DNA from: Bolinopsis microptera
Lineage: Eukaryota; Ctenophora; Tentaculata; Lobata; Bolinopsidae
Assembly: GCF_026151205.1 (NCBI RefSeq)
Contig: NC_087073.1
Span: forward strand, 9,990,411-10,054,410
Length of the DNA: 64,000 nt
Direction: 5' to 3'
The notes beneath the pieces are model-generated. The model ran no database searches. It was not told the DNA's origin and saw only the letters and a program-made list of their open reading frames with translations. Positions within the stretch are counted from its first letter, which is position 1; every line of letters starts with the position of its first letter. The position numbers and the translations under genes were made by a program. This document shows, piece after piece, positions 55,416-64,000 of this stretch.

Positions 55416-55760
55416 CTAACATGACCATATACCCTGGAGAACTTTCCACAGATGTATGATGGTGTAGCGTTCTCGGCGTCTTTGCAGTGATGTAAGTTTC
55501 AGTTCCTTCAGTCTATTCCAATAATCGGTGTCTCTGAGCCCTAGAATCCGTCTAGTGAACTGGCGTTGTATGCTCTGGATATCATAGATCTTGTTTGGAT
55601 TCCAAAGCGGGCAGCAGTACTCCACTCTGGACCTTATCAGGGATTTGTACAGCTGGAGCATAACAGGTGTTGTCCTGTCTTTGAATACTCTAAGATGCCA
55701 TCTGACGTATTCTCAACTCGAAATCTTTCCTTCATGATACTAGCCCGCTCATTGGATGTG
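55416..55760 (-). pseudogene. CR1-like LINE C-terminal fragment
   Basis: The minus strand reads VMLQLYKSLIRSRVEYCCPL, WNPNKIYDIQSIQRQFTRRI, DYWNRLKELKLTSLQRRRER and YTIIHLWKVL. These are highly typical thumb and tail blocks of CR1/Jockey-group RTs. It is truncated at both ends, and is related to the fragment at 38960-39512. Confidence 0.75.
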
Positions 55761-55769
55761 AACTAGAGG

Positions 55770-57210
55770 CTTCGTTATTCGCCAGAACGAATCTAGGTTT
55801 ATAACGCGCAAAAATTGTACAGTACACGCCGTATTTGTGATAATATGCTACAGGAAAAAGTTTGGATTTGGCGGGGAAATTGATTACGATCCTAAATCCT
55901 TGCACACTTTATAATTCCAGAACATTCCAGGATTTTAGGCAGAGTTTTATAACATGTATGTTGGTCACAGTTGTTTTTTTGCCGAATGAAAGAAAATTGT
56001 AAGCAATAATTGCGCTCGCGACACACGCGCATTCTTGAGCCGCGCGTCATTGAGCAAAGTTTTTTTTTAATTTTAGCTTTTTCAAGCTTTAAAAATCAAC
56101 CATAACTTGACTTCTGACGATAACTTTACTAAGTAATTAATACTATTGTAGAGGTCATCGTTTATACTTCAATTCAGTTAAAAATTCAGTCCGAAAGAAG
56201 GTAAATTTTGTTTCAAATCGCTACTAAAGAGAAAAATACGGATTTGTGTATTTAAAGAAAACATTTTTGGACAACTTTCTGAGTCTTCAGCATTCTCTCT
56301 GGTATTGAACTGTTTGATTCTTCAGGTTTATACAACCCCCGGAAGTACAGAGAAAAGAGCATACACAGTGTGGAATCTCGAATCTCGATAGCCTCTTAAG
56401 AGGACGTAAAAGCAACTCTGATCTTGGAGGCTGGAATTTCAACAATTTCAGGTCACGATTTTAAAACAGTAAGCCAAGTTTAGCAGTTTGAGATGCACTG
56501 GATTTTCTCTCGCTACTGCACACAAGTGTCAGATTTAATTTTACTGAAACTTAAGTCTCACCCGTATTATTAATTAGTTGCTTATATTAAAATCTGTTTC
56601 AGATGTCGAAGGTAATGGATAGCAGCGTCTAGAAATGCCCACTGTACAACTGAGAAGTGCTCCTTTGTTGCCCTCCTTCTCCAGACACTACATGTCAATA
56701 GTCCGAACAAAAAGTTTTAATATAAGTAACTGCTAAGGAGGGATTGTCGTTGAGAAAGGCATTTAAAAGACCAATCCAGAGCTTTCTGCCTTCAAAATGT
56801 TTTTTTCACAGCAGACCATCAAGTTTTACAACAGATAGAAACAGAATCCTTAACAAACTGTGCCCAGCCCAAAACCTACCAAATCAGACTGATTAAAGCT
56901 GCTCATATCTGCTATAGCATCAATTAAAAATCAATGTTATAGCTGAATACAGCGACGACTCCGAACTAATCGATGAAGATGCGATGCTGGTCGCTTCTTG
57001 TATTATTATTAAAAATAATCTGAGACAGACAATGTTATTACTATAATATTGTAGCATAACGACGCTTTGCGTATAGCTGCTTTCCCATTTCTAATTATGC
57101 ATTTCATCCTATAGTACAACTTGTAATATGATTAACTAATCAATATTAACCTAACACTAGAGAAGCTTTTTGATGAAAATAGTAAACAACTTGTTTCAGT
57201 TCAAACTAAA
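55770..57210. other. AT-rich intergenic DNA, nothing recognised
   Basis: No gene or array identified. Confidence 0.4.
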
Positions 57211-57215
57211 TTAAA

Positions 57216-57297
57216 GGTCAGACCGGGATTCGAACCCTCAGCTAGCACGGTCAATCGCCCTCTTAGTGCTTAGCCAACTAGGCTATGGTGCCGGCGG
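57216..57297 (-). repeat. tRNA-derived SINE head
   Basis: The minus strand has CCGGCACCATAGCCTAGTTG G (A box) and a perfect B box GGTTCGAATCC at 57226-57236, followed by AT-rich sequence. The two acceptor strands do not pair and no clean anticodon arm forms, so this is a pol III promoter of a SINE rather than a tRNA gene. Confidence 0.6.
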
Positions 57298-57650
57298 TCG
57301 AAAATCAATGTTAACTATCATATTGTCGTGCTCGCGCATTCCCTACGCAAAGTTATTCTCCGACGATGTATATTTTTAGCCATTTTGGGGCTATTGCGCG
57401 GCGCGGAAGTTTTAAACCGTCATAACTCTGTCCAGGAACAGTCTCCAGAACTAATTAAACTTGTGATTTCCTAGTCAGAGGATGTACTTTACGAAGATAT
57501 ATGATTTGTCATACCTACGTCCACACAGTGGAATCACAAATGGGTATAGTCGCGAACGCTAAGAAACCGCAGGGTATGATGCTGGTCTTTGTTTGTGGAT
57601 GTTATGTCAATGCTTACTCCACAGTCCAATTCAACAATGATTAAGTAAGA
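57298..57650. other. Spacer, nothing recognised
   Basis: Sequence between the SINE head and the LINE; no feature identified. Confidence 0.35.
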
Positions 57651-57686
57651 TGTTCTTAATATCAGTTAGTTAAAGAATCGTCTAAA

Positions 57687-58038
57687 GTGATCTGTCCTAC
57701 ACTATCTTTATTATACAGTGAATGCATGAGGAATGGAGTATTCCCAGATGATTTAAAGACTGGGAGAATCAGTCCGATCTATAGGAAGGATAATGAGGAA
57801 TTGCTGGAAAACTATAGGCCAGTATCAACCTTAGCTGTTTTTGGTAAGATATTTGAAAAAATTATTTACAACAGACTGTATAGCTTCTTTCAGTCCCAGA
57901 AAATGATTTACGAGAACCAGTACAGATTTAGAAAAAATCACTCCACAAGCCATGCCCTCAACTCCTCAGTGAATTACATAGAATCCTGTCTTAGCAAAAA
58001 ACTGCATGTACTTGGAATATTTATTGATCTATCTACAA
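57687..58038 (+). pseudogene. LINE RT, fingers part
   Basis: This is the N-terminal RT portion of the interrupted element. It ends just before the first catalytic Asp block, where foreign sequence begins (after FIDLS). Confidence 0.75.
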
Positions 58039-58452
58039 ACAGAGTAACTCTACTCCTATGTCTGAGCGTGCTGAGTTATCTAGGTGGAAGATGCTAGGAC
58101 ACATACTGAGGAGCGATGAAAGATCACCAGCTCAAGCTGCGCTGTGTTTTGCTGTCGAGATGTGTGGTGAAGTTGGTAGACTCGGGGCTCACAGACGTAA
58201 CCTCCTGCACCACCTGAAGGTTGACCTCTGGAAGCGCTTCATCTTGCTGGAGTCGTATGATGATATTCTCCATTTGAGAGAACTTGCTAGTGACCGTGCT
58301 TATTGGAGCAAATTGTTTAACTTTATACTTGAGTACAAGTCAATTTGATTATTGGGACATATAATTTTACAAAGGATCACATTTTGGTTCTAAATTATTT
58401 TAGGATTGTTGACATTTGTAAGATTGACATGTTTGATAATAATAATAATAAT
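58039..58452 (+). mobile_element. Inserted 3' end of a second LINE family
   Basis: The frame reads LSRWKMLGHILRSDERSPAQ, VGRLGAHRRNLLHHLKVDLW and YWSKLFNF. This is a typical RT C-terminal tail (R-W-x-G-H-x-x-R). It is followed by a 3' end finishing in (AAT)n at 58438-58451. It splits the host LINE and replaces 21 bp of it. Confidence 0.65.
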
Positions 58453-59650
58453 CTCACATGAAAAACTACTTAATAAACTAGACAACTATGGAATACGTGG
58501 AAACGCTAATAGACTCATCGCTAGTTATCTCTCTAATAGATATCAATATGTCTCTGTACTGGGCGAAGAGTCTGACAAGCTGCCTGTTCTCTTTGGAGTT
58601 CCCCAAGGCTCTTGTCTCGGACCCTTGCTATTTATAATATATGTTAACGACTTATTTAGAACAACTGATCTGGGCAAGTTCATACTATTTGCAGATGACA
58701 CAAACATATTCGTATTAGATGAATGTAGAAAAAAACTGTATGAAAGAGCAAACGAAATTCTCCGTTTGTTACACCAGTACATGAAATGCAATCTATTACA
58801 TATAAATATAAAGAAATGCTGCTACATTCACTTCAATCCGTCACGTACAGCTACTGATAATGAGGCAGATAACGAATCAGAATATATACTAACTCTGAAT
58901 AATACGGTAATAAAGCAAGTTAAAGAGACCAAGTTTTTAGGTGTTATTATTGACGAAAAGCTAAAATGGGATGTTCAAATAAGAGCCCTCAACTCGAAAC
59001 TTAGGTGTGAGATCGGAAGACTCAGTAGAATACGACACGTTATCCCGAAAAAACACCATAAAGAATTGTACCACACGTTATTTGAGTCACACCTAAGATT
59101 TGGAATATCGGTATGGGGTGGGTCGAGTAACAATATGCTTCAACCTATCTTCATCACTCAGAAAAAATGTATCAGAATACTATTTGGTGACCTTGAAGCA
59201 TATCTAGATAAATTTAGAGTATGTGCCAGAACACGTTGTATAGATGAACAAATCCTAGGAAGGGAATTCTTTGAAAAAGAGCATACAAAGCCGTTGTTTA
59301 ACAAGAACGGCCTTCTTACCGTCCACAACCTGTACAAATACACATGTCTATTAGAACTGTTCAAAATTGTCAGATTAGAATCTCCAATCTCACTCCTATC
59401 TTTACTCCACAGATCACCATCACAAAGACGTTCAGACCAGTTCATCACCCCGAACCCATCCTCCTCTTTCATTTATCAATCAACAGAAATGTGGAACGAC
59501 TGTCGAAAAATTGACAGTTTGATAAGCTTTACTAAGTCAACGAACTTAGTTAAAGTAACACTGAAAAGTGAGCTACTCAAGATACAGTCCAGGTACGAAG
59601 AATTAGAATGGACAGAATTAAACTTCGATAAGAATGAGCTTGTATTTTAA
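58453..59650 (+). pseudogene. LINE RT, palm/thumb and C-terminal part
   Basis: This continues the host LINE after the insertion, with the catalytic FADD motif, KFLGVIIDEKLKWD, YHTLFESHLRFGISVWGG and a long C-terminal domain. The upstream 'start' at 58406 lies in the inserted DNA and is not real. Confidence 0.8.
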
Positions 59651-60600
59651 AACAGAGTCCTTTGACTTTATTACTTTGAAATTGAAGAATCGTCTGGCCA
59701 TAACTCATTTCGTTCGCATTATAGATTCACATTCACTTTCATTTTCACTATCACGCACAGTACAGGGTCATACCTCAATACCAAATTATTATAGGGCACA
59801 AGAACGAATTTGTTTACAATTATCAAAATTTGTTGAGCCCAGCAGCTTACTTCCTTTCCTCTCTTCCCCCGTCGTCTGGAGCGTGTGATTTTTGTTGATA
59901 TCCGAGCTCTTATTTTTATCTTTTGGTTAACTCTCTGTGATTGGACTCGGTATTTTCGTCCCGGCCGAGTGGGACGATGCTTGCTCGCCAGTTAAGCTAT
60001 ACTGTAGATGACACTAATTTCTACAAACCACAAAATATTAAATATAAAATGTGTCCAGTATGGCGCAAATGCATAATTTGATAATTTCTCGACGCCGTCG
60101 TCGGGGTGAGAGTTATCTGAACCAACTGCATGCCCCTACGATTGCGTCATCACTGGTGAGCAAGCATTTGTTTGTTGTTTAGTTGTGTTGAAAGGGAACA
60201 TTACTTGATTAATTCATCCATTCGGATTTTAATAACGATGAGCTATGATATACCGTTCATCTTAGACTATTGGATCAATCTTATTATATGATTAGATTTT
60301 ATAAACGAACTTGGCACACAAAAGATTATAATGCGGAGGTTGGCTGGCTCTTCTATAATAAATACGACACTTCAATTTACAGAATGCTTGCTAGAGATAA
60401 GACAAAATATGATCAGACTATACATGCAGCATGAGTAACTGGTGGATAAGCCTTCGGTAAAAACGGATCCGGAAAAGTCAATGCGGCACTCGGGTCCTTG
60501 GTATTGTCGTCGGTATATTGTCCATTATCTACGTTCTGCTTTCGTAGTTTAAACAATAGTGAGTTCTAAATATACAGCTTTAAACCGATTAAGTATGAAT
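59651..60600. other. LINE 3' UTR then intergenic DNA
   Basis: The end of the LINE was not located. No gene was seen up to the next exon. Confidence 0.35.
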
Positions 60601-60611
60601 GAATGAAATAC

Positions 60612-60797
60612 CTGACAATCCGCACTCTTATAATCCAAAAGCATGAGTAACTCGTAGTGATGTATGATTTCTAGAAACTTTAAATTAATTTTGGCGCTCA
60701 CAGGTCCTCGTGAATATGTGATCGCCGCATAAGGTTCTGTAAATGCGCAGGGCACCTTCAAGCTTAAATTATTCACCTTACTGAGGCAGTCAACCAA
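60612..60797 (-). CDS. Putative first coding exon of an unknown gene
   Basis: Not recognised. From ATG 60797 the frame gives 62 residues (MVDCLSKVNNLSLKVPCAFT ... HHYELLMLLDYKSADCQ) and ends at a consensus donor CAG|GTATTT (60611), phase 0. The first 29 codons plus the upstream region are duplicated at 63192-63279. It is divergently oriented to the oxygenase gene; in the uninterrupted copy the two start codons are only about 378 bp apart, suggesting a shared promoter. Downstream exons were not found. Its own promoter copy is now interrupted by a LINE. Confidence 0.4.
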
Positions 60798-61008
60798 CGC
60801 GCGGCTTTATTTTTATGATATGATATGTTTTGATTGTTATGAATAAATACCAAAATTTAAATTTGTTTTCCTAAAATTTGTTTTCCTCAGTCCACGCAAT
60901 GTAATGCAAGCATTCATCACTGATCTGAGGACGGAGATAGATTTACCTGTAAAGAGGTTCTAATTACAAAAAAGAGAGACATTTTTAACACATTTGGCAA
61001 CAAAGGTC
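60710..61008. repeat. Segmental duplication, part A, copy 1
   Basis: 299 bp, apparently identical and without indels to 63192-63490. It contains the start of the unknown minus-strand gene and its upstream region. Confidence 0.92.
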
Positions 61009-62332
61009 AATGAAACGAAAAGTTTTCAATGAAACGAAAAGTTTTATTTTACATTCCTTTAATCATAAATAAAATAAGAGCTTAAACCACGAATTAGTTA
61101 GCTAAAAGTAAACTTGAGGAAATATTTTTGGTGATTGTATATAATTATTCAAAAAACTTTATTTGGTTGTTAGTATTTTAATTATGGTAAGTGGTTGAAT
61201 TTAGTGAGACAAGGTCAGTTTCTCTATTATCTTAGAAAAATTTCTACTTTACAGTAGGCAATGCTGAGTGGCAGGAATGAGGGACCAAAACGCTTGGGGC
61301 TAACAATGGCCCATTTACAAACCACTTCAGACATGGCAATGATGTCATTTATGCTTAATTCGTCTGAAACTGACCCTACTGCACTTGTAACATTCTATAA
61401 AAATCTCTTCTAAAATAGGTATAAAAATGCATAACACAAAACACACAAACAAAATGTTTATAATCCTTATATAATAAATTTCTATAGAACTTTTAAATTT
61501 CTATAAAACTAATAAACCTATATATATATTCATTTTGCACCCAGAGAAAGATGTGATCACAGAGGTAGTTTCGATATTATGTTCATGACAAGGTATGGGG
61601 CTGCTGCAAGTTATATTTTGCTAAGATATTACCGCTTTTTCAAGCTTAAGTAATCTAGGCAAGGTCAATTTTAAAGTTTTTGAATTTTGTCGAACGCTGT
61701 TTAAGGCTAAGTTCCAGTCATTTGGTTCTCCTTCCTTTTGAGTGTGAGTGATGGTGATTCTTATGGATGATTTGAGGTGATTGGGCTTATAACAGGTGAA
61801 TGTAGTTAGCATGAGATTTTGTCGTACTGTATTCCATATTGTCCCTGCTCTGTATATGTAGCTGTCTGATGGTTTAGGTGTGAGAATGAGGGTCTCTTTG
61901 CCAAGTCTGCCAGATGTTTCAAAGAGGGAGTATAGTGATATAGGGGTTCTATATTTCAAGACCTTGAAGATGTCATTAATACAATGGTAGAAGTACAGAT
62001 TATGCACATTCATGATTTCATGAGTGTTGAAGAGGGGTTTTGTATGCTCCTTTCTGTAGAATTCCTTGCCCAAGATTTGCTCCCCGTAGGGTCTGCATCG
62101 TGCACTAGTTTTAAATTTATCCAAGTATGCTTCTTTATCTCCAAACATTATGCGGGCACACATTTTCTGTGCTTTGAACAGAGGTTCAAGTTTTTTGTTA
62201 GATGCCCCTCCCCAGACAGTTATACCATATGCAAGATAGCTTTCAAACAGAGTGTGATATAGATCTTTATGGAGTGATGTGGGAATGTTATCTTTAATTC
62301 TATTTAGCATGCCACAGCAGCTGGCTAGTTTT
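61009..62332 (-). mobile_element. 5'-truncated copy of the 10.7-kb LINE family
   Basis: It ends with the same double 19-bp tail and shares its 3' UTR and C-terminal RT sequence with 10655-13290. It inserted exactly between parts A and B of the duplicated segment, replacing two bases (GG). No target duplication is visible. Copy A'B' at 63192-63577 is the empty site. Confidence 0.9.
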
Positions 62333-62334
62333 TT
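61621..62334 (-). pseudogene. LINE RT C-terminal fragment
   Basis: About 237 residues from KKLASCCGMLNRIKDNIPTS to the stop, nearly identical to the C-terminal third of the frame at 11292-13232. The catalytic domain is absent. The apparent start Met-Ile comes from host sequence at the junction. Confidence 0.85.
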
Positions 62335-62417
62335 TATCATGAAATTCTATTGACCATCCATTTTTGGGGAGATGTTGATTTTTGGCTTTGATGAAATAAT
62401 TAAATTTCTAGGATGTT
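62333..62417. repeat. Segmental duplication, part B, copy 1
   Basis: 85 bp matching 63493-63577 (TTTATCATGAAATTCTATTG ... TTCTAGGATGTT). Confidence 0.9.
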
Positions 62418-63190
62418 GTAGCAATATACAGTTCCCATCGATCTTTACCAAACTGCAACCTATCATATTCAAGAGCATCTTTTAAGCCAGAAATTGTGTT
62501 CTTGTCACAACCTTTCAAAAAATCAAGGGTACCAGAATGAATACTAGATCTAGAATATTCATAATCAAGAGCCCAGTAGAGGATATCAGACTTGTCCATA
62601 AACTCATTTAATAGACCGCAAAGCTTAACAGCATTTGTGGAGGCAAGATAAGGGGATGGCCTCAATCCATTTCCCCGCCAGCAAAGGGAATAAACAAGTG
62701 CAGCACGATATCCAGTGGTCACTTGCTTGAGCTCATGTGGGCAGCTAGCATAATGTGCCACAAATGAACAATGAGTACTACTTTCAGGAGTGCTATTATT
62801 AAAAGTGTGAAGTGTGTTGCAATGTTTCACAACTAGATCACCTCCTGTGAAAATTGATGGGAGTTGGATAATCAGTGTTCCAAACATGTTGATCTCTTTT
62901 TCTGTATCCCTATGCTCCTTGAATTGTCCTCCAGGTTCATAGAATAGAAGCTTGTAAGATTTACCATAGATAGTAGCATCTTTAAGTCCTAGGGCCGGTT
63001 TGATCTTATCTTCAATCAGTAGCGAAATTTGTTTTGTGAATGTTTTATTTTTTATTACAAATTTTTCTGGGTCCAATTGAAAGCTGTTTCTAACAGAGAG
63101 ATCAACAAGGGTTTGCTCTCCCAAGCCATATGGTGACTGAGAGCACAAAGGTTTTATGCTATCAAAGGTTTAATCTTATTGATGGGTATA
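62408..63190 (-). pseudogene. Inverted internal fragment of a 2OG-Fe(II) oxygenase gene
   Basis: The minus strand encodes the catalytic domain: EPGGQFKEHRDTEKE (Fe ligands His and Asp of H-x-D), FGTLIIQLPSIFTGGDL, SFVAHYASCPHELKQVTTGY (distal Fe ligand His) then R (2-oxoglutarate Arg). This is the prolyl-4-hydroxylase-like family. There is no ATG: the frame begins by homology at PINKI, about 63187, and the first in-track codon is TTG. Two extra bases (ATTAAACC versus ATTACC in the plus-strand copy) shift the frame at about 63165. The 3' end is cut at the duplication B junction, so the stop TAG comes from B. It is the same gene, inverted, as the one starting at 63658. Confidence 0.8.
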
Positions 63191-63191
63191 T

Positions 63192-63490
63192 GTGAATATG
63201 TGATCGCCGCATAAGGTTCTGTAAATGCGCAGGGCACCTTCAAGCTTAAATTATTCACCTTACTGAGGCAGTCAACCAACGCGCGGCTTTATTTTTATGA
63301 TATGATATGTTTTGATTGTTATGAATAAATACCAAAATTTAAATTTGTTTTCCTAAAATTTGTTTTCCTCAGTCCACGCAATGTAATGCAAGCATTCATC
63401 ACTGATCTGAGGACGGAGATAGATTTACCTGTAAAGAGGTTCTAATTACAAAAAAGAGAGACATTTTTAACACATTTGGCAACAAAGGTC
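63192..63490. repeat. Segmental duplication, part A, copy 2
   Basis: 299 bp matching 60710-61008. It carries the first 29 codons of the unknown minus-strand gene (ATG at 63279), but these run into the inverted oxygenase fragment instead of their own exon. Confidence 0.92.
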
Positions 63491-63492
63491 GG

Positions 63493-63577
63493 TTTATCAT
63501 GAAATTCTATTGACCATCCATTTTTGGGGAGATGTTGATTTTTGGCTTTGATGAAATAATTAAATTTCTAGGATGTT
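63493..63577. repeat. Segmental duplication, part B, copy 2 (empty site)
   Basis: 85 bp matching 62333-62417, joined to part A by only two bases. This shows the state before the LINE insertion. It leads into the 5' UTR of the oxygenase gene. Confidence 0.9.
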
Positions 63578-63657
63578 TATTGTATATTGTAAGGTGAGTG
63601 ATAAGATAAAAGAGGCGATTTTAAATTATTATTTAATCTAAACAAGATGTTTTCAGG

Positions 63658-64000
63658 ATGGCATTGAAAAGGTCGTCTTCACAGGAGTTACATCCTTTTC
63701 AAACAAAAACCATTAAACTTGAGACAGATCACCCATCCATTTCCGGAAACATTTCCACATTATCCTCAGAAGTTAATGTTAATGTGGAAGGCAAAAGACA
63801 AGAGAAGTCATGCCATGATTTGAAAGAGGAGCTGTTCTCATTATTGTCTCTTCTTTCAGAAAATTGTGGTGATTTTGCCACAGGTGGGGTTTTACCTCCT
63901 GATGAGTTACAATGTCATCCAAATATTGAAATAAAAGATTATGGTGTTTTACCTTTACCCATCAATAAGATTACCTTTGATAGCATAAAACCTTTGTGCT
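63658..64000 (+). CDS. 2OG-Fe(II) oxygenase, N-terminal part, runs off window
   Basis: The ATG at 63658 follows a likely 63-bp 5'-UTR intron (donor AAG|GTGAGT at 63594, acceptor GATGTTTTCAG at 63656). The 114 visible residues are MALKRSSSQELHPFQ ..., then LKEELFSLLSLLSE, GDFATGGVLPPDE and YGVLPLPINKITFDSIKPLC. This is the N-terminal segment typical of a prolyl-hydroxylase-like family found in fungi and some animals. The catalytic domain is beyond the window, but its inverted copy at 62408-63190 starts with the same PINKI...KPLC and shows what follows. The frame is clean here, so this is the likely functional copy. The substrate is unknown. Confidence 0.7.
   Translation, partial: MALKRSSSQELHPFQTKTIKLETDHPSISGNISTLSSEVNVNVEGKRQEKSCHDLKEELFSLLSLLSENCGDFATGGVLPPDELQCHPNIEIKDYGVLPLPINKITFDSIKPLC

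Larger units (their letters stand above)
57650..59650 (+). mobile_element. CR1/L2-like LINE, 5'-truncated, interrupted by another LINE tail
   Basis: RT coding runs from 57687 to 58038 (ENYRPVSTLAVFGKIFEKII, RFRKNHSTSHALN, HVLGIFIDLS) and resumes at about 58453 (HEKLLNKLDNYGIRGNANRL, FGVPQGSCLGPLLF, FILFADDTNIFV) to the stop at 59650. The frame is otherwise intact. The seven residues KAFDTID expected at the break, including a catalytic Asp, are missing and replaced by about 410 bp. It is related to, but distinct from, the LINE at 10.7-13.3 kb. Confidence 0.85.

Noticed and set aside
57216-57297. Functional tRNA gene
   Set aside because: A and B boxes are good, but the acceptor strands do not pair and no anticodon arm forms.

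Overview
This is animal (metazoan) nuclear DNA. The host genes are split by GT-AG introns, the sequence is AT-rich, and most of the window is transposon and tandem-repeat sequence. A small prepropeptide at 4.3 kb carries four copies of a Gln-started, amidation-type peptide preceded by acidic residues. That style is common in cnidarian neuropeptide precursors, so a cnidarian is my best guess, but this is inference.

Host genes are few. They are: a QTIGW-amide-type neuropeptide precursor (4325-4621 +); two tandem secreted-N-terminus/cytochrome-b561 ferric-reductase-like genes (23995-25161 + and 25775-26917 +); MED4 (27285-28358 +, three exons); PPIL3 cyclophilin (29356-30655 +, three exons); a class A GPCR (about 42423-43472 +) lying antisense inside intron 3 of a PTPRN/IA-2-family gene (45917 down to 38389, -, five exons joined here from phase and homology); and, at the right edge, the start of a 2-oxoglutarate/Fe(II) oxygenase gene (63658 + onward) that shares a compact divergent promoter with an unknown gene.

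Layout: 0-6 kb holds a long-inverted-repeat element, hairpins, a piggyBac remnant and the neuropeptide gene. From 6.5 to 13.3 kb two non-LTR retrotransposons lie head to tail on the minus strand. From 14 to 16.7 kb is a mosaic of inverted minisatellites, a tRNA-like SINE head and GC-rich dispersed repeats; a third LINE fragment follows at 16.7-17.8 kb. From 18.4 to 22.9 kb are a fold-back element and a nearly 3 kb pyrimidine-rich array with a 1151-bp higher-order duplication. From 23.9 to 30.7 kb is the gene-dense island. From 32.3 to 34.2 kb is a 21-bp minisatellite. From 35.4 to 37.4 kb are a three-copy tandem repeat and another fold-back element. From 38.4 to 45.9 kb is the PTPRN/GPCR nest. 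From 47 to 59.7 kb are degraded retroelements, a second SINE head and a LINE interrupted by another LINE tail. From 60.6 to 64 kb is a recently rearranged locus with a duplicated divergent promoter, an inverted oxygenase fragment and a LINE insertion in only one promoter copy.

The neuropeptide precursor, the IA-2-like dense-core-vesicle protein, the GPCR and the b561 reductases could all serve peptidergic secretory cells (b561 proteins can supply electrons for peptide amidation in other animals). That link is speculative: they are not an operon, and nothing in the sequence shows co-regulation.
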